Below, one piece after another: positions 34,167 through 43,168 of a stretch of DNA of 51,831 bases; position 1 is the first letter of the stretch, and each line of letters begins with the position of its first letter. The DNA is taken from contig DBBP01000030.1 in NCBI GenBank assembly GCA_002292285.1, positions 1 to 51,831 of the forward strand, given 5' to 3'. Made by a program: the position numbers and the translations under genes. Source of the stretch: Proteobacteria bacterium UBA981 (GTDB lineage Bacteria; Pseudomonadota; Gammaproteobacteria; Ga0077536). The notes below the pieces were generated by a model. It was given only the letters and a program-made list of their open reading frames with translations, was not told the DNA's origin and made no database searches.

Positions 34167-34772
34167 ATGGATAGTGACATTCGCGATATTCTTTCCGCAA
34201 TCACGCGGCTTGAGGATGAATTGCACGCGCTGCTCGACAAACAGCAGGAAATTCTCAAATACCGTATCGAAGGGACCCGGGTCCGCTTCGAACACGGCGT
34301 CACGCAGGTTCATGAGCGTTTTAAAACCGGCTTGATTACGTGGCTAGTTCATAGCCAATTGCGCAATATCGCGACTGCCCCGGTTATCTATTCGCTGGTT
34401 ATCCCGTTACTGATCCTGGACTTGTTCGTTAGTGCGTATCAGTACCTGTGTTTCCCGCTCTATCGGATACCTGCCGTACGTCGCGACACTTTCATTATCA
34501 TTGACCGGCACCATTTGCGGTATGTAAATTCGATCGAAAGGATCAATTGTGTTTACTGCGGTTACGCCAGCGGTGTGCTGGCTTATGCGCGGGAAATCGC
34601 AGCTCGTACTGAGCAGTATTGGTGCCCGATTAAGCACGCCAGAAAAGTCATTGATCAGCATCGCCGCTATCACGAGTATGCGGACTTCGGCGATGCCGAA
34701 AGCTATCACGCAACGGTTGCAAGGCTGCGCCGACAACTGGCCGAAGAGCGCGCGAGTGGAACCACGCAATGA
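34167..34772 (+). CDS. Membrane protein with conserved CxxC and WCP cysteines, unnamed family
   Basis: A 201-residue protein. Residues 1-55 form a charged coiled coil (ILSAITRLEDELHALLDKQQEILKYR). A hydrophobic segment follows (APVIYSLVIPLLILDLFVSAYQYLCFPLY). A soluble tail contains NCVYCGYASGVLAYAREIAARTEQYWCPIKHARK. The two Cys in CVYC plus the WCP Cys and a nearby His resemble a metal or redox site. I recall the CYCGY-to-WCPIKHA block as widespread in bacterial hypothetical proteins but know no function. AAGGA lies before the ATG, and its stop overlaps the next gene by four bases. Confidence 0.75.
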   Translation: MDSDIRDILSAITRLEDELHALLDKQQEILKYRIEGTRVRFEHGVTQVHERFKTGLITWLVHSQLRNIATAPVIYSLVIPLLILDLFVSAYQYLCFPLYRIPAVRRDTFIIIDRHHLRYVNSIERINCVYCGYASGVLAYAREIAARTEQYWCPIKHARKVIDQHRRYHEYADFGDAESYHATVARLRRQLAEERASGTTQ

Positions 34773-35551
34773 GTCGGGCGCAGGCGACCCGAGAGCTACC
34801 AAACTCTGCCGCTAGCGGAGATCTCAGGGTATTAACCTACAACATCCACAAGGGTATCGGCGGCATCGATCGGCGTTATCAAATCGAGCGCATACTGATG
34901 GTTTTACGCTCTGCGCGCGCGGATATATTATTTTTGCAAGAAGTGGATGACGGTGTACCGCGCTCCTCGAGAGATCGTCAGGTCGATATTATTGGCGACG
35001 CCTTGGGTTTCCAGTACCGGGCGTTTCAGGCTAACGTGAAGTTGTCGACCGGTACTTACGGCAACGCGATTGTGAGTCGTTACCCATTATCCGAAGTCCA
35101 CGATCTTGATCTCAGCGTGCGTCTTAAAAAGCGCCGGCGGGCCTTGCTGGCGTGCTGTTGTGTTCCGCACGAGCCAAGGCAGAACGTCTTACTGCTCAAT
35201 TGCCATCTCGGGCTGGCAGCGTACGAGCGTAAGCTCCAAATCGATAAGCTGCTGCGGCATTTGAGCGCCAAAGAGTCTTTGGGCGTGGATGGAATAGTAG
35301 CTGGCGGCGATTTCAATGACAGCTGGAGAGCATTTGGAAAATCGCTTATGCAGCCAGCGGGGTATGCGACCAGTCAGTCGCAGGCCGCAACCTTCCCGGC
35401 CGCGTTACCCGTTCGGAAACTGGACCATATTTGCTATGCCGGCCGGCTGGATGCCGTCCATAGCTTCGTTGGGCATAGTGAATTGGCGCGACGGGCGTCC
35501 GACCATTTGCCTTTGGTCGTCGATTTCGCGTTCGATGAACCGGACCATTAG
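34769..35551 (+). CDS. Endonuclease/exonuclease/phosphatase (EEP) family protein
   Basis: A 260-residue metal-dependent hydrolase of the EEP superfamily. Landmarks are VLTYNIHKGIGG, DILFLQEVDDG (catalytic Glu), NCHLG, GGDFNDSW (Asp and Asn) and SDHLPLVVDF (Asp-His). It has no signal peptide. Similar proteins act on DNA, phospholipid head groups or inositol phosphates, and the substrate cannot be read here. ATGA overlap with the CxxC membrane-protein gene shows translational coupling, so the two probably work together. Confidence 0.88.
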   Translation: MSRAQATRELPNSAASGDLRVLTYNIHKGIGGIDRRYQIERILMVLRSARADILFLQEVDDGVPRSSRDRQVDIIGDALGFQYRAFQANVKLSTGTYGNAIVSRYPLSEVHDLDLSVRLKKRRRALLACCCVPHEPRQNVLLLNCHLGLAAYERKLQIDKLLRHLSAKESLGVDGIVAGGDFNDSWRAFGKSLMQPAGYATSQSQAATFPAALPVRKLDHICYAGRLDAVHSFVGHSELARRASDHLPLVVDFAFDEPDH

Positions 35552-35566
35552 GGCGGGCAGGACGCT

Positions 35567-36025
35567 ATGGAATGGTTGAGTGGCTTCGCTGATCCGAGTC
35601 TCATTGCGCAGGTGCTTACGGCGTCGGTGGTGACGTTTGTGGGGATACTTGTCGCGGTACCCGTCATTGTGTTGCGCCTTCCGTGTGACTATTTTCAGAA
35701 ACCGCAACGCACTACCCCAGATTCGATAGGGTGTCATCCGCTGCTGCGCGGACCTCTATTGATAATCAAGAATCTTGCCGCCGTGTGTTTACTACTGGCT
35801 GGTGCATTGATGCTGATTCTACCGGGGCAGGGACTGCTTACGATGATGGTCGGCTTGTTGCTGCTCGATTTCCCTGGCAAGTTCCGTTTTGAGCGCTGGC
35901 TGATATCGAATGCGCTTTTGCTGCACTCGCTGAATCGATTGCGCCGCATGGGCGGCCAGGCGCCGCTTGAGGTCGAGGTTTTAACTGATGGTGAGCCGAC
36001 GCAGAACAAGGGCCAGTGCGGATGA
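35567..36025 (+). CDS. PGPGW-type small membrane protein
   Basis: A 152-residue protein with two or three hydrophobic segments: IAQVLTASVVTFVGILVAVPVIVL, then LLIIKNLAAVCLLLAGALMLILPGQGLLTMMVGLLLLDFPG. The LPGQGLLT-x5-LLLLDFPGK block matches the putative PGPGW transmembrane family. The basic tail RFERWLISNALLLHSLNRLRR would be cytoplasmic. AGGA precedes the ATG. It follows the EEP gene by 15 bp, so the three genes from 34167 form an operon. Confidence 0.8.
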   Translation: MEWLSGFADPSLIAQVLTASVVTFVGILVAVPVIVLRLPCDYFQKPQRTTPDSIGCHPLLRGPLLIIKNLAAVCLLLAGALMLILPGQGLLTMMVGLLLLDFPGKFRFERWLISNALLLHSLNRLRRMGGQAPLEVEVLTDGEPTQNKGQCG

Positions 36026-36313
36026 CGTCGCAAAGTACTCGAGGCGTACGTTGCGCCGCCAACACCAGTCTGTGATTTTTATCCTCTTGGATCAAACACA
36101 GTCATCCTGCGGGTTCCCCAGTGCACCGCGATCCGCTATTCAGCCAGGCGACATTTTCGCTAACATCGACCGCAAGATTGGTGTCCTTCCGTCATCGCCC
36201 GACAGGTCGAGCGGCCCGTGAACAGGCATGGCAGAATAGTTTGCGTGGTGGTGCGCTACTCTTCTAATCATTAATCCGCGCCGCGCGGTCCTTAATCTGA
36301 GGTCATTGTCAGA

Positions 36314-37936
36314 ATGCGTACCCGATCCCCGCTTCGCCATATCGCCATTGGTATCACGTCGTTAGTCGTTCTAGCTCTGGGTAGCGCCACAGCCGATACC
36401 GTGCGCGGCAGCGTTAAGCTCGGCGGCGTTCCGAACAGTGGGGTCATCGTGACAGCACGAGATACCAATAGCGGAATTGAGACAAGCGTCTTTACCGCTG
36501 CCGACGGTGCTTATCGCATCGATGGCTTGACGTCCGGAACCTATACCGTGACGGCGAAAGCATCCGGTTGGGTGGCCGGTGTTGTCGAAGCTGGGCTTAT
36601 GTCGGGCACCGCCGCAGTGCACGATTTTTCACTTACCCCGGATCCTGATTTCGCACAAACGCTGTCGAGTGCTACGTGGTTGGCGCTTTTACCAGCGGGC
36701 GACATGCGCCGGGAATTCATTTTGAATTGCGCCAGTTGTCATGAGGTTTCGGCCGCACGGATATTGCGTAACGGTCAGCCGCGCAGCGCCCAGGATTGGC
36801 GTGAAGCCATTGCGCTGATGCGCTCGATTGACGCCTATGGTCTGACCCCGCCTGATTTCGACGACGAGGCCTACGCCTTTTGGCTGGCCGAACACCTGGA
36901 CAGCGACGCAATCGCCACCCTGACTCCTGCGCCGCTCGCATCCGGGGCCGTATTGCGCGCGCGCATTACGGAATTCCCGGTGCCATTGTCACCCTCGTTG
37001 CCACACGACCTGGTACTCGGTCCTGACGGGCGCGTATGGATTACCGCGTTCTATAACGACGTGGTGTGGGCCCTCACACCAGATACTGGTGCGATTCAGT
37101 CGTATGTCGTCAACGAAAACACTGATGTGATGGGGCAGGTCCGAGCGCTCGCTTTTGATGCCAGCGGCCAGTTGTGGGTATTGCTCGGCGGGACTGAATC
37201 GCTGGTGCGATTGAACCCGCAAGACGGATCAATTGAAACATTTGCGGTTGGTATGTACCCGCACAGCATCGAGATTGATTCGCACGGTAAGCTTTGGTTT
37301 AACGACTACATCTCGGCGGGAGAGAAAGTCGGCACTATCGATCCAAGCACCCGCGAACTGCAGATCTTCGATTTGCCGAGCGCAGGACTTACTAAGCAAC
37401 AAGGTTTGCCGCTGCTTTATGGCATCCAAATCGACGAGAGCAATGTTCTGTGGGGGACGATGCTCGCCGCGAATAAAATATTCCGGTTCGATACACGGAC
37501 GCACGATGCAGAACTGTACGACATGCCGACGCCAAACTCGGGCCCGCGCCGCCCCGGAATGGCCCCGGATGGTTCGCTGTGGATCCCGGAGTTCAATATC
37601 GGCAGCGTGGCACGCTTCGATCCAGCATCGAAATCCTATACCCGGCACGAGCTCGGGCTCGCCACAATGGGGCCGTACGACACCGCAGTGGATCCGAACA
37701 GCGGGCATGTGTGGTCGGCTGCTTCATTAGGTAGTGCGATGATAAGAATCGACCCCGCGACTGGCCACCGTGATACCTATCCGTTTCCAACCGAGCCGGC
37801 TTACCCGCGCCATATCGCGATTGATGAAGTCAGTGGCGACGTGTGGACGACCTACTCCTCGATGCCGGACGCAGTTCCAAAGATTGTGCGCATCGAAATT
37901 CACGATCCCGATCGGAACCAGATGCGTCCGCAGTGA
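36314..37936 (+). CDS. Exported fusion: carboxypeptidase-regulatory-like domain, heme c motif, Vgb-like beta-propeller
   Basis: A 540-residue secreted protein (signal peptide about 1-27). A carboxypeptidase regulatory-like Ig fold comes first (about 29-108: VRGSVKLGGVPNSGVIVTARDTNSG). A cytochrome-like segment follows with CASCHE near residue 138 and an Arg-Asp-Trp-rich stretch (SAQDWREAIALM). The rest (about 210-530) is a beta-propeller with repeats such as PHDLVLGPDGRVWITAFYNDVVWALTPDTG and PHSIEIDSHGKLWFNDY, in the style of virginiamycin B lyase (Vgb) and SMP-30/NHL proteins. Only one CxxCH motif is present. Possible roles are an electron-transferring dehydrogenase subunit or a streptogramin-lyase-like enzyme; neither is shown. 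Confidence 0.8.
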   Translation: MRTRSPLRHIAIGITSLVVLALGSATADTVRGSVKLGGVPNSGVIVTARDTNSGIETSVFTAADGAYRIDGLTSGTYTVTAKASGWVAGVVEAGLMSGTAAVHDFSLTPDPDFAQTLSSATWLALLPAGDMRREFILNCASCHEVSAARILRNGQPRSAQDWREAIALMRSIDAYGLTPPDFDDEAYAFWLAEHLDSDAIATLTPAPLASGAVLRARITEFPVPLSPSLPHDLVLGPDGRVWITAFYNDVVWALTPDTGAIQSYVVNENTDVMGQVRALAFDASGQLWVLLGGTESLVRLNPQDGSIETFAVGMYPHSIEIDSHGKLWFNDYISAGEKVGTIDPSTRELQIFDLPSAGLTKQQGLPLLYGIQIDESNVLWGTMLAANKIFRFDTRTHDAELYDMPTPNSGPRRPGMAPDGSLWIPEFNIGSVARFDPASKSYTRHELGLATMGPYDTAVDPNSGHVWSAASLGSAMIRIDPATGHRDTYPFPTEPAYPRHIAIDEVSGDVWTTYSSMPDAVPKIVRIEIHDPDRNQMRPQ

Positions 37937-38162
37937 CGGCTGGGGTACAGAAATGAACGGCCGCTGGATCGCAACGGAGGGTACATAATACGGCAGGTGT
38001 TTTTTTCGGGCCGGCAATAGCGAGGAAATGAGCCCCTCCCCACAAACGGAGTCACGATGAGATGAGCTTTTCACCGGCGCATGGATTGAATCACGGGTTG
38101 CTGGGGCAATGCCGTCAGCGACACACGGCACACACCGCCGCGCGCGACACCACGGAAAACGT

Positions 38163-39923
38163 ATGACAAGCCTCGAGGCGCCGAAGGAAAGACTGGCCGC
38201 TATCCTGGCGGCCGACGTTGTGGGTTACACAAAACTAATGCACTACGACGAGCACGCCACGATCGCGACGCTCGACGAATATCGCCAACTCTGGCGTGAG
38301 TCCATCGAGACACACGGTGGACGTATTGTGGACATGGCCGGCGACTCTGTGCTGGCAGTTTTCGAGACCGCAACGGGTGCGGTTACCGCTGCAACCGACG
38401 TCCAGCGGGAAGTCGTGGTGCGTAATGAGGCACTCGCCGAAGAGCGAAAAATGTTCTTCAGGGCCGGCATTAACCTTGGCGACATCATTGAAAAGGGCGA
38501 TGGCAGCGTTTACGGAGACGGTGTGAACGTCGCCGCAAGACTCGAGGCAACTGCCGACCCGGGTGGCGTTAATATTTCGGGGTCGGTGTTCGAAAGCGTG
38601 CACAACAGGGTCAATGCGGCGTTTTCCTTCGTCGGCGAAAAGCAGCTCAAGAACGTGTCGGATCCGGTGTCGGTATATCAGTTGGGGCGGTCCGAAGAAC
38701 GCCGCGCGGGCCGGCGTGACCAGCGCTTGGTGTTTAATCGTCCCGGTGGGGATGACGCCAAACCGACGATACTGGTCGAGCCTCTCAAAATTATCAGCGG
38801 TGACGCTGAGATCGAAGCCCTGGCACAGGCACTCAGAAGCGATATCGCCGACAGCCTGACAAAACAAAGCGCAATCAACGTCATCGTTACGCGGCCTGAG
38901 ACGCCGCCCGAAGAAGCCGGCGCACACCGGGCTGATTTTCTTCTCGAAGGCGGTATTCGCTCATCCGGAGAAAAGCTGCGGTTCTTTTTTACTCTGTTTG
39001 ATTCGCGTAACGGTCGACAGGTCTGGTCTGAACGATATTCACGACTCATGGACGACATCTTCGATCTCGAAGACGAAATTACTCTCAACGTCACCTCTGC
39101 TGTGCGACTTCGAATCAAGGCGCGCGAGTTTGAACAGCTACGCGAAGCCGATGACCAGACGCTGTCTGTGGGGCAGTTGTTATCAAAGGCTGCTGGTTTT
39201 TTCGTCACCTCACACGGTCTCAACGGGCTCGCACGCGCGGCGCTCGCACGCGCGCTGCAGATTGAACCGGACCATGCCATGGCGCTCGCGATGCAGGTCT
39301 TTTGCGCCTACCGGGAAGGCGAATTTTCGGCGCTTGAGCCCAGCTCCTCGGATAAGGATGACATGGTGAAGACGGTCATGCGCGCAGTGGCCGTAGACCC
39401 CTCGAGTTTCTTTGCACATTTGATCGCGTCCGTCGTCCAGCAAGACCTTCTCGGCAACTTCGATTCTGCTCGCGTCCATGCGGAGACTTCACTTGTCCTT
39501 AATTCGGGTTTCTCTCAGGCGTCCGCGCAGGGCGGGATTACGAGCTTCCATCTCGGTAAACAGGAACGCGGGATTAAGGACCTGCAGGAGGCGATCGCCG
39601 CTGTTCCGGAAGATCCCCATCGTTTCAGGCATTTCCGCGAGCTTGCGATGATGCATTTCGTTCTCGGCGATATGGACGAAAGCGTATTGGTGCTACATCG
39701 CCTGGTACATCAGGCACCTGAGCTGCGGCGGAACCTGCCGCTACTTGCTGCCGCACAGTGGCATGCAGGACAGAATGAGCGAGCCACGGCAACCATGCAT
39801 AGTGCACTCGAGCAAACACCAGGGCTCACCCGGGTGACGGTTCGTAAGATCCACTTCATGGACCGCGACATTAAAGACAAATTCATCTCGGGATTAGTTG
39901 CTGCCGGCCTCCCTGTGAGTTAA
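38163..39923 (+). CDS. Class III adenylate/guanylate cyclase with C-terminal TPR-like region
   Basis: A 586-residue cytoplasmic protein. The cyclase domain (about 8-175) has metal-binding D18 (AADVVGYTK) and D61 (MAGDSVLAVF), and the transition-state pair N122 and R126 (DGVNVAARLE). A central region (about 195-330) resembles TolB-like domains found in this cyclase class (ILVEPLKIISGDAEIEALAQALRSDIADSL). The remainder is TPR-like helical repeats. Such proteins make cAMP from ATP in many proteobacteria. The ATG at 38163 is preferred because MTSLEAPKERLAAILAADVVGYT is the usual beginning; the earlier open frame is basic and unconvincing. Confidence 0.9.
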   Translation: MTSLEAPKERLAAILAADVVGYTKLMHYDEHATIATLDEYRQLWRESIETHGGRIVDMAGDSVLAVFETATGAVTAATDVQREVVVRNEALAEERKMFFRAGINLGDIIEKGDGSVYGDGVNVAARLEATADPGGVNISGSVFESVHNRVNAAFSFVGEKQLKNVSDPVSVYQLGRSEERRAGRRDQRLVFNRPGGDDAKPTILVEPLKIISGDAEIEALAQALRSDIADSLTKQSAINVIVTRPETPPEEAGAHRADFLLEGGIRSSGEKLRFFFTLFDSRNGRQVWSERYSRLMDDIFDLEDEITLNVTSAVRLRIKAREFEQLREADDQTLSVGQLLSKAAGFFVTSHGLNGLARAALARALQIEPDHAMALAMQVFCAYREGEFSALEPSSSDKDDMVKTVMRAVAVDPSSFFAHLIASVVQQDLLGNFDSARVHAETSLVLNSGFSQASAQGGITSFHLGKQERGIKDLQEAIAAVPEDPHRFRHFRELAMMHFVLGDMDESVLVLHRLVHQAPELRRNLPLLAAAQWHAGQNERATATMHSALEQTPGLTRVTVRKIHFMDRDIKDKFISGLVAAGLPVS

Positions 39924-39978
39924 TGCGGTCGTGCGACAACGCGGACTGCGCGCACCGTAGCTGCCCCGCCATGAAGTC

Positions 39979-39992
39979 TTGACGCAGATCAA
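39979..39992 (+). promoter_or_regulatory. FNR-type box of the helical 94-residue gene
   Basis: TTGAC-GCAG-ATCAA, centred 86 bp before the ATG at 40072. TACGCT at 40014-40019 is centred 31 bp downstream, a reasonable -10. Confidence 0.7.
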
Positions 39993-40071
39993 TACCGATC
40001 CCTGTTCCAGCCATACGCTGTAACTGTGCCGCGTCAGGATGACGTGGTGAGGTAATCGAGGAGTATCCGCT

Positions 40072-40356
40072 ATGAGTGCGAAAACGATCGAGGGCGTGCG
40101 CGCTGACGTGCACGATTTGTTGGAGAAGCTGCGCGAAGAGCGTGATGAACTGAACGTTCAAATGCATCTCGCCAAAGCCGAGATCCACGATGAGTGGAGC
40201 AAGCTTGAACCGAAGTGGGATCATTTTCGCGATCGCGCCACAGCAGTGAGCAAATCTGCCGAAGAGGCTTCGGAAGATGCCGGTGTGGCGCTCAGATTGT
40301 TGGGCGATGAACTGCGCAACGGGTATACAAAGATCAAGGATTCGTTTCGTTCTTGA
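40072..40356 (+). CDS. Small helical coiled-coil protein
   Basis: A 94-residue almost fully helical protein: VRADVHDLLEKLREERDELNVQMHLAKAEIHDEWSKLEPKWDHFRDRA and then a Glu/Ala-rich second helix. It lacks a signal peptide. GAGGAG lies nine bases before the ATG and an FNR-type box upstream. It resembles small stress-related apolipoprotein-like or phasin-like proteins in shape only. The next gene encodes the DnaJ-like CbpA, so a stress role is plausible. Confidence 0.8.
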   Translation: MSAKTIEGVRADVHDLLEKLREERDELNVQMHLAKAEIHDEWSKLEPKWDHFRDRATAVSKSAEEASEDAGVALRLLGDELRNGYTKIKDSFRS

Positions 40357-40507
40357 GGCGAGCAACCCAAGGGGTGTAAGTGGCACGCGGTCTCGGTGTA
40401 AACAGACTTCAAAGGCGAATTCGATTGCGACAACTTGAACCTGCGTGTATCGATGCAGCTATCATGCGCCGTACGTCGGTTGTGACCGGAGTGATTTTCG
40501 CACAGCA

Positions 40508-41398
40508 ATGAAGTATCAGGACTATTACGAAACAATGGGCGTGGCGCGCGACGCCACACAGGATGAGATAAAGAAGGCCTACCGCAAACTCGCGCGCAAA
40601 TATCACCCTGACGTGAGTCAGGATGAAGATGCCGAAGCAAAATTTAAAGCGCTCGGGGAAGCTTATGCTGTTCTCAAGGATCCGGATCAGCGTACCCAGT
40701 ATGATCAGCTCGGTTCGAGTTACCGAGCCGGTGAGGACTTTGATCCGCCGCCTGAATGGCAGTCCAACGCGGGCGGTAGTCATGAGTTCGATGCGGAGAA
40801 CCTTAGCGACCTTTTTTCAAGTTTGTTTGGGGATCGGGGGCGGGCGCACCACCGGCCCGCGAAAACGCCTGATGCGCACGTTCGCCTGTTTGTCACGCTA
40901 GAGGACCTATACGCCGGCCGCCCGGTGTTGATCGCCTTCATTGACCCGGGCACGGGCACCGAGCGACAGTTACGCGTGAGCGTGCCCAAGGACGTTCGGG
41001 ACGGTCAGTCTTTTCGATTAAAAGGACAGGTCAGCTCTGGCAACGCTGCCATGCCGCCCGGTGACATTTACGTCGAACTTCGCACGATCCCGCACCCCGA
41101 TTTCAACGTTGACGGTAACGACATTCATTCCGAACTCATCGTGTCGCCGTGGGAGGCGGTACTCGGTGGGCCAATCCCGGTGAACACGCTTGGCGGTCAA
41201 ATTAGCCTGAACGTTCCGTCCGGTTCGTGCAGCGGCACGCGACTGCGGGTGAAGGGGAGAGGGCTTCCCGGCAGCAACCCAGGCCATCAATACGTGACGC
41301 TGAAGGTGCAGGTGCCTAAGGCGGTCTCCGAGAAAGAGCGCGAATACTTCGAAGCGCTCGCGCAAGAATCCAGTTTCGACCCGACGAAGCCGGCATGA
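40508..41398 (+). CDS. cbpA: Curved DNA-binding protein / DnaJ-class co-chaperone CbpA
   Basis: A 296-residue J-domain protein. The J domain (1-70) has the HPD motif at 33-35 that stimulates DnaK ATPase. A Gly/Phe-poor linker (about 75-115) follows, then the two C-terminal substrate-binding beta domains (VRLFVTLEDLYAGRPVLI and SPWEAVLGGPIPVNTLGG). There is no zinc-finger, as in CbpA rather than DnaJ. ATG 40508 is the natural start; the frame is open 21 codons earlier. Its stop overlaps the cbpM start in an ATGA. It works with DnaK and also binds curved DNA in E. coli. Confidence 0.93.
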   Translation: MKYQDYYETMGVARDATQDEIKKAYRKLARKYHPDVSQDEDAEAKFKALGEAYAVLKDPDQRTQYDQLGSSYRAGEDFDPPPEWQSNAGGSHEFDAENLSDLFSSLFGDRGRAHHRPAKTPDAHVRLFVTLEDLYAGRPVLIAFIDPGTGTERQLRVSVPKDVRDGQSFRLKGQVSSGNAAMPPGDIYVELRTIPHPDFNVDGNDIHSELIVSPWEAVLGGPIPVNTLGGQISLNVPSGSCSGTRLRVKGRGLPGSNPGHQYVTLKVQVPKAVSEKEREYFEALAQESSFDPTKPA

Positions 41399-41682
41399 GT
41401 GACGACCCTGCAAATCATCGCCTGGAGCATCTGCAGATTGTCACCGTCACCGAGGCGTGCCGTATCTGTCGGGTCGAGATCGAATTCGTGCGGGAATTGG
41501 TCGTCGAGGGCGTTTTCGAGATGCCAGGGGATGAACCATCAAGCTGGCAATTCGACGCCGATCAACTGGCCCAATTGATTAAGGCGGCGCGTCTGGCGAG
41601 AGATCTCAGAGTGAACCCCCCTGGCATCGCGTTGGCTCTCGAGTTACTTAACGCTCTCGACCGAGCGCGCAGTGGTCGTTGA
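41395..41682 (+). CDS. cbpM: CbpA modulator CbpM
   Basis: A 95-residue MerR-like small protein: LQIVTVTEACRICRVEIEFVRELVVEGVFE, then QLAQLIKAARLARDLRVNPPGIALALELLNALD. CbpM binds the J domain of CbpA and blocks its co-chaperone and DNA-binding functions in E. coli. The four-base ATGA overlap with cbpA keeps the two in step. Confidence 0.92.
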   Translation: MSDDPANHRLEHLQIVTVTEACRICRVEIEFVRELVVEGVFEMPGDEPSSWQFDADQLAQLIKAARLARDLRVNPPGIALALELLNALDRARSGR

Positions 41683-41699
41683 CCTACAGCTACCGGTGA

Positions 41700-42548
41700 A
41701 TGTGGTCGACCGTCGGCATCGCCACTACGGTACTGACGGTGCTAGCTAAAACCGAGATTGAGATCTCCGGGCTGCATAAAGCCTTTGGGGAGTCGCCGGT
41801 CCTTCGCGGTGTTGACCTGACCATCCGCGAGGGTGACACCGTTGCTATCGTTGGGGCGTCCGGCTCCGGCAAAACGGTGCTGCTGAATTTGATCCTCGGT
41901 AGCTACCGTGCCGATGGTGGGCACATACGCGTTGCCGATCACGATAGTCCGGGCAATCCGCTGCGCGACATCGAGACCTTTGGCAATTTCGAAATCGATG
42001 TGATGCACCAACACTGGGGGATCGTTTTTCAGCGTAACGCGCTGTTCTCAGGCTCCGTTTTCGAAAATATCGCGCTGTGGTTGCGCGAGATCCGGAACAT
42101 GAGTGAGGCTGAAATCAGCCGCATATCATCTCGTGTGCTGGTCGCCGTTGGATTACCTCACAGCACCGAGTTCCTGCACAGCTCAAGTCATGATTTGTCG
42201 GGTGGCATGGCGAAAAGACTGGCGGTTGCGCGCGCTCTGGCGATGGATCCGATCGTGCTTTTCTATGACGAACCGACAACTGGCCTGGACCCTGCCACAT
42301 GCGCCCAGATGCATGATTTGATTCAGGCCACACATGACGAAGTACTCGCCGGAGGCATAAAGCGTACGACCGTGATCATCACTCATGACAAGGACCTTTT
42401 GTCACGGTTGCAGCCTCGAATCGTCATGCTTCACGGTGGCCGCGTATTTTTCGACGGCTCTTTCGCTGGTTTCCAGGCATCGAGTTCCGCGGTCGTGCGC
42501 CCTTACTTCACGCAGATGAACGATTTGAATGATCGTGAACTCGAATAG
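41700..42548 (+). CDS. MlaF-like ABC transporter ATPase, without nearby permease
   Basis: A 282-residue ABC ATPase. Walker A GASGSGKT is at 52-59, the signature LSGGM at 166-170, and Walker B ends FYDEPTTGLDP with D190 and E191. SGGMAKRLAVARALAMDP is characteristic of MlaF-type ATPases of lipid transport systems. No permease (MlaE), MCE protein or other transporter gene is next to it, which is unusual. It is downstream of cbpA-cbpM in the same direction with a 17-bp gap, so it may be co-expressed. The start is uncertain; the ATG at 41700 has a weak ribosome binding site. Confidence 0.85.
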   Translation: MWSTVGIATTVLTVLAKTEIEISGLHKAFGESPVLRGVDLTIREGDTVAIVGASGSGKTVLLNLILGSYRADGGHIRVADHDSPGNPLRDIETFGNFEIDVMHQHWGIVFQRNALFSGSVFENIALWLREIRNMSEAEISRISSRVLVAVGLPHSTEFLHSSSHDLSGGMAKRLAVARALAMDPIVLFYDEPTTGLDPATCAQMHDLIQATHDEVLAGGIKRTTVIITHDKDLLSRLQPRIVMLHGGRVFFDGSFAGFQASSSAVVRPYFTQMNDLNDRELE

Positions 42549-42628
42549 TTCCACCGACTTCGGCAATCGCGCCGCAGTCCTCAATGGTCATGTTTTCGCC
42601 GCCCGGCGTTGCTTGTAGGGCAGTTCGG

Positions 42629-42652
42629 CTAGGAAAGTCGCTGTCTTTCTAG
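42629..42652. terminator. Hairpin between convergent genes
   Basis: CTAGGAAAG and CTTTCTAG pair with one bulged G around a 7-base loop. It lies between the convergent ABC ATPase gene and the membrane-anchored hypothetical gene at 42656. Confidence 0.5.
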
Positions 42653-42655
42653 AGT

Positions 42656-43168
42656 TTATGATTTGTCGGTCGTCGTAAGGTTCTCACCGTAAATGTTCAG
42701 GTGCTCGGGATTTTCCGCCAGATGCTGGGCAACGTAGTCTTGAAATGATTTTGTGAAATAGCTCGAACGCGTTTGCCACCATTGCTGAACACCCGTGCAA
42801 CTAAAGATATCCCGCGCGTAAGCTTCGAAAGCGTCCCAGTTTTCTCCTTTGATTTGATCTTCCGTGCGATGCTGGAAGAGACTTTCCATCACGCGCACCA
42901 TGCGTGCGATATGCGCTGAGAAACGCACCCGTTCGACTTCCGGTAATTCTTCGTAGCTCGCCAACCCGCGCAACCAGATTTGCGCCAGTTCCCCATTGTC
43001 AGCCACGTTGCCGGAGTATTCGTTGCGCTGGCGCGCAAGTTCATTCACCACTTCCAGCCGGGATTGGCGATTCTGCATACGAATCTGCTGGGCAAGATAG
43101 AGCAGGGAAACAATGACGCCGAGTGCGCCCACGAGTTCGGCCAGTCCGCCGATAGCCTCCCAGTTCAT
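42656..43168 (-). CDS. Hypothetical protein with N-terminal membrane anchor
   Basis: A 170-residue protein that starts with one hydrophobic helix (GLAELVGALGVIVSLLYLAQQI) and continues as a soluble, mainly helical domain with YEELPEVERVRFSAHIARMVRVMESLFQHR and WDAFEAYARDIF. This layout is common in small bacterial hypothetical proteins and gives no clear function. CGGAGAA lies seven bases before the ATG. Confidence 0.75.
   Translation of the reverse strand: MNWEAIGGLAELVGALGVIVSLLYLAQQIRMQNRQSRLEVVNELARQRNEYSGNVADNGELAQIWLRGLASYEELPEVERVRFSAHIARMVRVMESLFQHRTEDQIKGENWDAFEAYARDIFSCTGVQQWWQTRSSYFTKSFQDYVAQHLAENPEHLNIYGENLTTTDKS

Noticed and set aside
36081..36095. Sequence CTTGGATCAAA, similar to an FNR half-site
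   Set aside because: Only one half-site is present; the five bases at the other position (TCCTC) do not match TTGAT.
39883..40386. 167-codon minus frame over the end of the cyclase gene and the 94-residue gene
   Set aside because: It is antisense to two well-supported genes and carries no motif.
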